Assembly (NCBI GenBank): GCA_016293805.1
Contig: JAEDDI010000037.1
Coordinates: 1-18,353, forward strand
Length of the DNA: 18,353 bases
Direction of reading: 5' to 3'
Source of the DNA: Bacillota bacterium
Lineage (GTDB): Bacteria > Bacillota > Clostridia > Peptostreptococcales > Anaerovoracaceae
Of this stretch, positions 8,111-14,206 are shown piece after piece. How positions within the stretch are numbered: position 1 is the first letter of the stretch; every line of letters starts with the position of its first letter. The notes below the pieces were generated by a model that was not told where the DNA came from, made no database searches, and worked only from the letters and a program-made list of their open reading frames with translations. The position numbers and the translations under genes were made by a program.

Positions 8111-9775
8111 CTATATATCCTGCGGCCTTAATGCATTTGTTTTTTCTTTTAGTTTTTCCCATCTTTCGCCGCTCAGCCTGTAGCCTGTACCTGGTCCCAT
8201 ATAGTCGTTTCTGTCATTGACAGCACTGTGAACTTTAAAGTTCTCATCAAGAAATGATGCCGTATGAAGATAGTCCCCAGTTACACGCTGCTTCAGAAGA
8301 TTCATCACATTTTCCGCAATATCCTCAAATCCGCTTTCAAAGAGTATTTTTATTATATCGATTGCTGTAATGCCTCTTTCCATCATATTCTCCGCAGCCT
8401 TCATATCCTTCGCCTTGTTCCTTGCAGGCATATCTTTATATGAATATGCATATGCTGCAGCTTCTACTTCCTCATCTGATATTTCAGGAAGTCCAAGGCC
8501 TGAAAATACTGCCTGCATGGCCTTTGCCGCCCTGCTTCGCACAGCAAGAGCCTCCTCTTCGGTTATAGGGTGGATTCCTCCGTCAACCCTCATATCCCTC
8601 TGGAGGGTATACCAGTCATCATAATCATCACAGTCCTGATTTGAACCTGCAAACACATTATCAAAGTTTGGTATCCCGCCATAACCTGAGGTAACATAGT
8701 CAGTGCCCGGCATGAACTGCATCATCAGCTTTGCTCCCCTTCTGAAATCAGAATGGGTAAAGGCCGTGTCGTTTCCCGACGCCACCTCAATATTCAGCAT
8801 GGATGCCATGAGGTTTTCTGCTGCAATTGCTCTGAATCCGTCAGGAACGGCTGCGACTAAAGGTATCGCATTGATTGATCCGTTCTGTACTCCCTGTACG
8901 CCGCATGCTCTGGTCAGAAGAAGACATCTTGCCTCAAGATAAAGCATGCTCTTTCTTTCAGCATTTCCCATCAGCACTTCTGAACCTGTTCCCGATGTGT
9001 ATCTTATCTTGATTCCCCTTGAAGCATAGGCAGAAGCAAGGAACGCCTTTGAATATGCGGTATCACCGCCATCAATTAACACTGTTTCGGTTCCATAAAC
9101 AGACAGAGTTTCAGCATATGATGTGAACCCTCTCATACCAAGTGCAAGTTCAGTTGCCTCTTCCATCGAGCACTGATTGAGAACACCTGCCCTTCCTGCC
9201 TGCGCTCCGATCATCAGTGCCATTGCATTGAATGGAGCATATCTTGCAAGAGCGCAGGTTGTCTCAAGTTCTGCAAAGCCTCTTGCCGCCTCTTCTGCCG
9301 CATCTGCTGCTATGAGGACGGGATTATCGTCAAGATTTGTGGCATGTGCCTGATTTGCGGGAGTCTTCCTAGTCCTCATCTTCATCTGCGCCATCATTAT
9401 TTCAACCACATTAAGGTGCCTTACTATCTCCACAAGTTTGGCGGGAGTGCATCCGCAGCAGATCCTGACAATCTCCTCCCTCGGCACATTGATATCCACA
9501 AGCATTTTTGCAATTTCAAGGGAGTCTATTGCCATCGATGCCTCAGCTGCTGCTGCATCAATACCGTAATCGGCAATATACCTGTCAAGTGAATCAAAAT
9601 CCTCTCTTCTTATTCCGTCCATCTCCACGATGACTCCGTTTTCCACCTTAACGCCGGGAAGCGGATCATACGGAGAATCCATGGCAACAAGTCCTGCCTC
9701 CTCCCATTCATAAGCAAATCCGTCCTGATTTATCGGCATCTTTTCCAGTTTTTCAAATCGCTTCGATCTTTTCAT
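8111..9775 (-). CDS. pduC: Coenzyme-B12-dependent diol/glycerol-type dehydratase, large (alpha) subunit
   Basis: A 554-residue protein, the same length as K. oxytoca diol dehydratase alpha, that catalyses radical removal of water from a 1,2-diol to give an aldehyde. The catalytic and metal-binding residues of the Klebsiella enzyme are all found with a +1 shift: Gln142, His144, Glu171, Glu222, Gln297, Asp336, Ser363 and Phe375. Family blocks include RKTPANQAHATN, RGFTSYAETLSVYGTE, KAFLASAYASRGIKIRYTSG, SNQDCDDYDD and VTGDYLHTASFLDE. The two residues used to tune substrate range differ: Ser301 becomes Asn302 (QNGSINAI) and Gln336 becomes Thr337 (GNDTAFTH). That makes 1,2-propanediol or glycerol uncertain as the real substrate. 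The start follows AGGATTAAC; the 74-bp gap upstream holds a terminator but no clear promoter. The catalytic type is sure, the substrate is not. Alternative symbol dhaB. Confidence 0.96.
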   Translation of the reverse strand: MKRSKRFEKLEKMPINQDGFAYEWEEAGLVAMDSPYDPLPGVKVENGVIVEMDGIRREDFDSLDRYIADYGIDAAAAEASMAIDSLEIAKMLVDINVPREEIVRICCGCTPAKLVEIVRHLNVVEIMMAQMKMRTRKTPANQAHATNLDDNPVLIAADAAEEAARGFAELETTCALARYAPFNAMALMIGAQAGRAGVLNQCSMEEATELALGMRGFTSYAETLSVYGTETVLIDGGDTAYSKAFLASAYASRGIKIRYTSGTGSEVLMGNAERKSMLYLEARCLLLTRACGVQGVQNGSINAIPLVAAVPDGFRAIAAENLMASMLNIEVASGNDTAFTHSDFRRGAKLMMQFMPGTDYVTSGYGGIPNFDNVFAGSNQDCDDYDDWYTLQRDMRVDGGIHPITEEEALAVRSRAAKAMQAVFSGLGLPEISDEEVEAAAYAYSYKDMPARNKAKDMKAAENMMERGITAIDIIKILFESGFEDIAENVMNLLKQRVTGDYLHTASFLDENFKVHSAVNDRNDYMGPGTGYRLSGERWEKLKEKTNALRPQDI

Positions 9776-9810
9776 GTTAATCCTCGCTTGCAGCTTCTTT
9801 CCAGATATAC

Positions 9811-9836
9811 AAAAGGGTGCAACCTCAGGTTACACC
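9811..9836 (-). terminator. Intrinsic terminator between the two operon halves
   Basis: On the minus strand GGTGTAACC, loop TGA, GGTTGCACC, then CTTTTGT: nine pairs (one G-T) and a short T run. It sits 14 bases after the stop of the 55-residue gene and 35 bases before the large-subunit start. It should end or weaken transcription coming from the alcohol dehydrogenase promoter. Confidence 0.75.
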
Positions 9837-9849
9837 ATCCTCACGCGTA

Positions 9850-9998
9850 TTATTCAACTTCAGGCATTTTCATATTCTGATAGTTATTAATGTTAATTAT
9901 CCTGTTATCCTTTCCCTCAAGAACCCTGACAAGGCCTCTGCAGATTACAATATGCTTCGCCTGATTTACAGTATTCTTGCTTCCGACAACAATAACAG
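9850..9998 (-). repeat. 149-bp duplicated coding module, copy B
   Basis: Second copy of the module at 4679-4827. The near-perfect core is 9935-9998, with one difference (T at 9981, C at 4810). Both copies end at the stop codon and are followed by a terminator hairpin. Identity falls off abruptly on both sides of the core. Confidence 0.9.
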
Positions 9999-10017
9999 GT
10001 GAACTTATCATTTCCAT
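9850..10017 (-). CDS. 55-residue protein made almost wholly of the duplicated module
   Basis: The ATG at 10017 has AGGAGG seven bases before it; an upstream in-frame ATG at 10038 would overlap the PEBP gene and lacks such a site. The protein begins MEMISSPVIVVGSKNTVNQA, followed by KHIVICRGLVRVLEGKDNR and ends MKMPEVE. From residue 7 on it aligns with the C-terminal half of the 95-residue protein at 4679-4966, but it lacks that protein's hydrophobic N-terminal half. Matching reading frames, shared stop position and a good ribosome site argue that it is expressed. Charged residues, one Cys and one His are conserved in both copies (AKHIVICRG). I do not recognise the family. It is the last gene before the terminator at 9811-9836. 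Confidence 0.65.
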   Translation of the reverse strand: MEMISSPVIVVGSKNTVNQAKHIVICRGLVRVLEGKDNRIININNYQNMKMPEVE

Positions 10018-10027
10018 GTTCAGCCTC

Positions 10028-10546
10028 CTATTTCCCAATATATTTCATTAACACGGTATTCTTCTCAAGAATGTGTCCTCTCATTGCCTTTCTGAGGTCA
10101 TTGATGTAGAATCCTTCTTTTAATCCTGTAAGACAGTCAAGAGCATAGACTTCAAGTTCATATTCATGACATCTTTCGGGTGCAGGACCTCCGAATCCCA
10201 CTGTAAGGGTTTCATCTATATCATCATACGGAGCATAGGGAATGCTCCAGCTGTTATGTCCCTGCACGAAGCATTCTCCGCTTTCAGACTGATTCTCGGA
10301 AAGCCCCTCCCAGTCAGCAGGAATATCGGCTGCTGTCCAGTGAACCCACGGAACACCCTCATCCTGCGCATTATCATAGTCGATATATATGAGGGCAATG
10401 CTTTTTGTTCCTTCAGGCAGGCCTTTCCAGCGTATTTCAAATGACTTTTTGGGGATCCCGCATTTTACTGTATCTTTTTCTTCTGTCAGTATTCCGTAGT
10501 TTTTATCTAAGATCCCATCCTTTACTGCAGGTATTATTACTTCCAT
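10028..10546 (-). CDS. YbhB/YbcL-type phosphatidylethanolamine-binding (PEBP) family protein
   Basis: A 172-residue protein of the bacterial Raf-kinase-inhibitor-like (PEBP) family. Signatures: IALIYIDYDNAQDEGVPWVH (the DPDAP-type ligand-pocket strand followed by the W-x-H motif), the acidic SENQSESGE loop with HNSW, and GFGGPAPERCHEYELEVYAL, equivalent to the GPxPP-x-H-x-Y core. There is no signal peptide, so it is probably cytosolic. The start follows AAGGAGAAGAA. The biochemical role of bacterial PEBPs is mostly unknown. They bind small anionic ligands, and a PEBP inside a dehydratase operon is not a standard partner. It is cotranscribed with the 55-residue gene, 10 bases downstream. Confidence 0.9.
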   Translation of the reverse strand: MEVIIPAVKDGILDKNYGILTEEKDTVKCGIPKKSFEIRWKGLPEGTKSIALIYIDYDNAQDEGVPWVHWTAADIPADWEGLSENQSESGECFVQGHNSWSIPYAPYDDIDETLTVGFGGPAPERCHEYELEVYALDCLTGLKEGFYINDLRKAMRGHILEKNTVLMKYIGK

Positions 10547-10566
10547 TTCTTCTCCTTTGCCTTCAC

Positions 10567-10600
10567 TAATTTATCTACTGCCTTTTCAGTGTATAAATTA
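10567..10600. repeat. Imperfect inverted repeat upstream of the PEBP gene
   Basis: TAATTTAT-C-TACTG (10567-10580), six-base spacer CCTTTT, CAGTG-T-ATAAATTA (10587-10600). Thirteen of fourteen positions pair (one G-T) around one mismatch. Just beside it lies the hairpin at 10612-10633. It could be an operator or an RNA stem in the 94-bp gap. Confidence 0.5.
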
Positions 10601-10611
10601 ATGAGGGATAA

Positions 10612-10633
10612 TCCCGGCGCATCTGCGCCGGGA
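10612..10633 (-). terminator. GC-rich hairpin after the unknown 229-residue gene
   Basis: TCCCGGCGC (10612-10620), loop ATCT, GCGCCGGGA (10625-10633): a nine-pair perfect stem seven bases past the stop codon. The minus-strand tail is ATTATCCC, not a T run. It may be a weak terminator or an mRNA-stabilising or processing stem that lowers expression of the two genes downstream. Confidence 0.5.
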
Positions 10634-10640
10634 ATATTTG

Positions 10641-11330
10641 TTATTCTGATTTTGATTTTGCCTTTTTGTATTCGCGCATTTCTTTGCTGAGCACAGCACC
10701 CATTGCAAGATCCATAAACTCGGTCATCTGCGCAAACTCTTCAGGCCTTGGCACTACAAGCTGAGTCAGAGGCGGTATCAGCATCCATGTGGTTGACCCT
10801 ATCATGGTTCTGAATTTGAGAGTCCATATCATCTTTTCCGGATCGTATTCCATGCTCGCTGATACCATATCAAGATTGACCATACGGTTTCTGATGAGCT
10901 GATGGTTGAGCTTCTTAAGATAGATATCATCTTCCTCTTCGCTGCAGCCGTTTCTTGCCCCGAGCCATTCAACATCGTTGATTGCCATCTTGCCCTTGGT
11001 CTTTGACCTGTAAAGACAGTGTTCTGTCTCCATATATTCGCGGTCTGAGACATCAATTTTTGCCGTCACATCCAGGTTATAGCTGAAAGCCCAGAATCTG
11101 TTTTCATAAGCTCTGTAATTGAGCTCAAATGATGTCAGATACTTAAATCCGCTGCATACAATTGTCTTGCGCAGAAGTTCATCTTTAACTTCAGTGCATC
11201 TGTCGCCAAGGGTTTTTCTGAATCCGTCTACAACTGCATTAAGCTTGATGTCAGCCTTTCTGTTGATTCTGTGAGCATCTATACGTTTCTTTTCGAAATC
11301 CGTCTTCATTAAGGATGATAATTTCCCCAC
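10641..11330 (-). CDS. Unrecognised 229-residue soluble protein
   Basis: I do not recognise this family. The start is a GTG at 11330, chosen because AGGAGG lies seven bases before it; an ATG at 11309 (MKTDFEKKRI) has no such site. The protein is hydrophilic, with no signal peptide or membrane segment. The N-terminal ~50 residues are Lys/Arg-rich and helical-looking (DFEKKRIDAHRINRKADI). The middle has alternating aromatic strands (FELNYRAYENRFWAFSYNLD) and WLGARNGCSEEEDD. Near the C-terminus, WMLIPPLTQLVVPRPEEF is followed by a charged helix ending KKAKSKSE. It lies 29 bases after the permease gene and in the same operon, so it may bind the transported compound or assist the pathway. That is inference from position only. 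Confidence 0.8.
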   Translation of the reverse strand: MGKLSSLMKTDFEKKRIDAHRINRKADIKLNAVVDGFRKTLGDRCTEVKDELLRKTIVCSGFKYLTSFELNYRAYENRFWAFSYNLDVTAKIDVSDREYMETEHCLYRSKTKGKMAINDVEWLGARNGCSEEEDDIYLKKLNHQLIRNRMVNLDMVSASMEYDPEKMIWTLKFRTMIGSTTWMLIPPLTQLVVPRPEEFAQMTEFMDLAMGAVLSKEMREYKKAKSKSE

Positions 11331-11359
11331 TTTAATCCTCCTGTCAGCAGCAATATTGC

Positions 11360-12775
11360 TTAGTTATTTGCAAGCCATTCCTTAACAGCGTCATCCCATA
11401 CAGGAATTGGTTCTGTAGTATCGATGATCTTCTGAACCTTAATCTTAAGAGGGATGTATTCGTTAACCGGCTGTTTGTGAGCCTTGTTCCAGATAATAGT
11501 GTATAAAGCTGTAACTACCATAAGGATAATTGCAGGAATAAGTACACTGTTTAATGTATAGATTGAATATGCTGCTCCGAGGATACCGATAGGCATTGAA
11601 ATCTTAGCGATTGGAGCCTTCCAGAATCTAGGGTAGTCAGGATATTTCTTTCTGAGAACAAGTACGTCAATCATTGCGATTGAGTATGTTACAAGCCATG
11701 TAATACAAGCAGTGTTGATAAGAGTTGTAATCATTGCATCGCCCTTGAACAGTACCCATATAGTTACTATAAGGATAAGGAATACTGTGAATGCGATACC
11801 GTACATAGGTACTCTGTACTTAGGATGAATCTTTCCGAAGCACTTAGGCACCTGGTTTTCTCTTGCAAGTCCATACATCATTCTAGGAAGAGCAGCTACA
11901 TATGCATTACCTGTTGTAAATGAAGCACATACTGTTACAAGTGAGATAATGATTCCGCCAACTGTTCCAAGAGTAGCTGTAGCAGCAACAACGTGAGGTG
12001 TTGATGATGCAGCCATTTCAGCAAGGTCAGCATACTTGTTTGCACCGATTGCGAAGATATTGTCTACAACGAATATACTGATAAGTCCAAGGATAAGTCC
12101 GTAAGGGATATTCTTGTAAGGCTTCTTGTTTTCTTCAGCCATAGGACATGCGAATTCGAATCCGATGAACCACCAGATAGCAGGACCTACGTTAGCCATT
12201 GCAACGCCAAGATCTGCTTTCGGATTTGTTGTTACAGGAGTAGCAACACCTGTGCTTTCTCCAAGACCGAATGCACCGAGAATAGCAAGGATAATAAAGA
12301 TCAGCATCATTGCGATTGTGATTACTGATTCAGTCTTGCCGTAAAGCTCTACGCCGAAGATATTAACCAGTACTATTCCTATAAGAAGGGCAAACGTTAT
12401 AATCCACTGCGGTATGCCTATGATGCTTTCAAAAGCGATACCTCCCATTACAAGCTGTGAACCTCCGTCACAGGCAATAAGTACTACGTAGCATGATAAC
12501 AGGGAGAATGTTCCCCAGAATGTTCCAAGTGCAGGCTGAGTATATTCTGAAATCATACCGCCGCCCGGAATCATTCCTGCAAGTTCACCGAATGCAAAAG
12601 CTGCACACATTACAACGATTAACGCTATAGCTGATGCGAGAGGCGTAGCCTTTCCGCAGGCAGCAATTACGCTTCCTACCGAGAACATCGCAGTTCCCGA
12701 TACTACAAGTCCTACAGCGGCACCGTATGATGCCGGGAATCCAAGGACTCTCTTTAATTTAGTTTTTTCACCCAT
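11360..12775 (-). CDS. APC-superfamily amino-acid/amine permease
   Basis: A 471-residue protein with about 12 hydrophobic segments. It is typical of the APC family of proton- or sodium-driven amino-acid and amine transporters in the cytoplasmic membrane. The first segment has the broken-helix glycine motif VGLVVSGTAMFSVG (residues 21-34), and the sixth has WWFIGFEFACPMAEENKKPY (201-220), the GFE motif that shapes the substrate site in this superfamily. The loop after segment eight (RMMYGLARENQVPKCFGKIH) is also characteristic. A cytosolic tail of about 45 residues follows the last segment (ending WDDAVKEWLANN). The ribosome site AAGAGGAAAG precedes the ATG. The gene follows the alcohol dehydrogenase after 48 bases. 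An APC carrier, rather than a glycerol facilitator, suggests the pathway's substrate may carry nitrogen; the substrate itself cannot be read from the sequence. Confidence 0.92.
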   Translation of the reverse strand: MGEKTKLKRVLGFPASYGAAVGLVVSGTAMFSVGSVIAACGKATPLASAIALIVVMCAAFAFGELAGMIPGGGMISEYTQPALGTFWGTFSLLSCYVVLIACDGGSQLVMGGIAFESIIGIPQWIITFALLIGIVLVNIFGVELYGKTESVITIAMMLIFIILAILGAFGLGESTGVATPVTTNPKADLGVAMANVGPAIWWFIGFEFACPMAEENKKPYKNIPYGLILGLISIFVVDNIFAIGANKYADLAEMAASSTPHVVAATATLGTVGGIIISLVTVCASFTTGNAYVAALPRMMYGLARENQVPKCFGKIHPKYRVPMYGIAFTVFLILIVTIWVLFKGDAMITTLINTACITWLVTYSIAMIDVLVLRKKYPDYPRFWKAPIAKISMPIGILGAAYSIYTLNSVLIPAIILMVVTALYTIIWNKAHKQPVNEYIPLKIKVQKIIDTTEPIPVWDDAVKEWLANN

Positions 12776-12823
12776 TTTCTTTCCTCTTTAAAAATTATAT
12801 AAATACACCAAAACTTATACCAA

Positions 12824-13987
12824 TCAGCCGAAATATGCCTTGTTAAGAAGTTCAATATAGTCAGCCTTTGTTATATCTCTGCAGTTATCAGGGTTTGAAA
12901 GATTTCTTTCTGAAGCATCGGCGATGATTTCAAAATCTTCCGGCTTGATTTCAGGAATATCCCTCATCTTCGGAATCTTTACATCGTCTGAAAGCTGCTG
13001 AAGTGCATCTACGCATGCGTAAGCTGCTTCTTCTTCAGTCATATTGCTTGTGTCAACCCCAAGTGCTCTTGCAACGTCTGCATGCTTTTTGATATCAGCC
13101 GGCACGTTGAAAGCTGTGATAGTAGGTAATAAGATTGCATTTGCAACGCCGTGAGGTATGTCATATCTTCCGCCGAGCGCCTCTGAAATACAGTGAACTG
13201 CACCAACGTCAGAATAACCGAAAGCAACTCCTGCAAGAGTGCTCGCTTCCATCATCTCCTTGCATGCATCAGGGTCGTGGTCGTTAACAGCAGCTCTTAA
13301 GTTTTCCTGAATCTTTCTTATAGCTATAAGTGCAACTGCATCTGTGAAAGCGTTTGCAACCTTGCATGTATACGCTTCTACAGCATGTGTCATAGCATCA
13401 ACTCCGCATGAAGCCATGATGTGTGACGGAAGACCCTGAAGTACTGCCGGGTCTACAAGTGCGATATCTGGACAGATACGCCAGTCAAGGATATTCAGCT
13501 TTTCATGTTTTTCAGTATCAGTAATTACTGCATCCCATGTAACTTCACTTCCTGTACCTGCAGTTGTAGGAATTGCTATCATTGGGAGCGGATCAGTCTT
13601 AAGGCTGTTTGCCTCTGCTGTATAGTCCTGAACTTTTCCTCCGTTGGTTACAAGTGTTGCGATTGCCTTTGCACAGTCCATAGGACCGCCGCCGCCTACT
13701 GCAACAAGACCGTCAATTCCTTCCTTCTTTGCAAACTCCGCTCCGTCAAGCGCGTTGACATCTCTTGGATTTGCTACAAGACCGTTGAAAATTACATATG
13801 GCATACCGCCTTCCTTAAGAGCTTCTTCAACAGGTTTTGTAAGACCTGCAGCGATAATGCCCTTGTCAGCCACAAGAAGAACCTTGGTAATTCCAAGTTC
13901 TCTTGCAAACTCTGCCACATTTGCAATCATTCCATCTCCGAACTCGACTCTGGTGCGAAGATCAAACGAATACTTAGATAGTGTCAT
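12824..13987 (-). CDS. Iron-type (group III) alcohol dehydrogenase, DhaT/FucO-like
   Basis: A 387-residue NAD(P)-dependent iron alcohol dehydrogenase, the usual length for DhaT and FucO. The N-terminal nucleotide domain has VGGGGPMDCAKAIA (98-111; the family norm is GGGS-x-x-D) and IPTTAGTGSEVT (139-150). The metal ligands Asp197, His201, His265 and His279 are present (GVDAMTHAVEAY, GAVHCISEALGG, YDIPHGVAN). The usual SHPLGG reads SEALGG here. It most likely reduces the dehydratase's aldehyde product to an alcohol, regenerating NAD, as DhaT does with 3-hydroxypropionaldehyde. The substrate is inferred from context. It is the first gene of its operon: AAAGGAGG lies before the ATG, with a -24/-12 promoter at 14025-14040. 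Confidence 0.95.
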   Translation of the reverse strand: MTLSKYSFDLRTRVEFGDGMIANVAEFARELGITKVLLVADKGIIAAGLTKPVEEALKEGGMPYVIFNGLVANPRDVNALDGAEFAKKEGIDGLVAVGGGGPMDCAKAIATLVTNGGKVQDYTAEANSLKTDPLPMIAIPTTAGTGSEVTWDAVITDTEKHEKLNILDWRICPDIALVDPAVLQGLPSHIMASCGVDAMTHAVEAYTCKVANAFTDAVALIAIRKIQENLRAAVNDHDPDACKEMMEASTLAGVAFGYSDVGAVHCISEALGGRYDIPHGVANAILLPTITAFNVPADIKKHADVARALGVDTSNMTEEEAAYACVDALQQLSDDVKIPKMRDIPEIKPEDFEIIADASERNLSNPDNCRDITKADYIELLNKAYFG

Positions 13988-14024
13988 AGTGATTCCTCCT
14001 TTACTTTTGTTATGGAACCACTAC

Positions 14025-14040
14025 AGCAATTTCTATGCCA
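14025..14040 (-). promoter_or_regulatory. Sigma-54 (-24/-12) promoter of the alcohol dehydrogenase operon
   Basis: Minus strand TGGCATAGAAATTGCT: GG and GC are exactly ten bases apart and the match to TGGCAY-N6-TTGCW is essentially perfect. The start point would be near 14014, about 27 nt before the ATG at 13987. A divergent activator of the sigma-54 class lies next door. The same 16-mer pattern recurs at 17701-17716. Confidence 0.85.
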
Positions 14041-14097
14041 ACAAACAAATGCTTAAATTTCAACATTTTAGTACAAATGCCCGTTTGGAATGTACAG

Positions 14098-14120
14098 AAT
14101 CTTTACAATTGTTAAAGATT
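14098..14120. promoter_or_regulatory. Candidate upstream activator site (inverted repeat)
   Basis: AATCTTTA (14098-14105), seven-base spacer CAATTGT, TAAAGATT (14113-14120). It lies about 85-105 bp upstream of the predicted sigma-54 start point, a normal distance for an enhancer of a Fis-type-HTH activator. Two GTACA words at 14071 and 14092 sit between it and the promoter, 21 bp apart. Confidence 0.5.
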
Positions 14121-14206
14121 TAACCACTTTCTGTATATTTTATTCACACCAGCTCTTTTTCCTGCTTTCTCCCGACCTGATTGCATGTATGAATTGTTAA
14201 CAGTTT

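Noticed and set aside
9785..9806. Minus-strand TGGAAAGAAGCTGCAA upstream of the large subunit as a sigma-54 promoter
   Set aside because: GG and GC are nine bases apart instead of ten, and the start point would fall almost at the ATG, leaving no ribosome site.
9850..9998. Insertion sequence or transposon remnant as the source of the duplication
   Set aside because: No terminal inverted repeats, target-site duplications or transposase fragments flank either copy, and both copies are in frame at gene ends.
12794..12823. TTGGTA-18-TATAAT on the minus strand before the permease gene
   Set aside because: The implied start would lie at or inside the ribosome site, about 12 bases before the ATG. 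A separate promoter here is unlikely; the gene is probably read from the alcohol dehydrogenase promoter.
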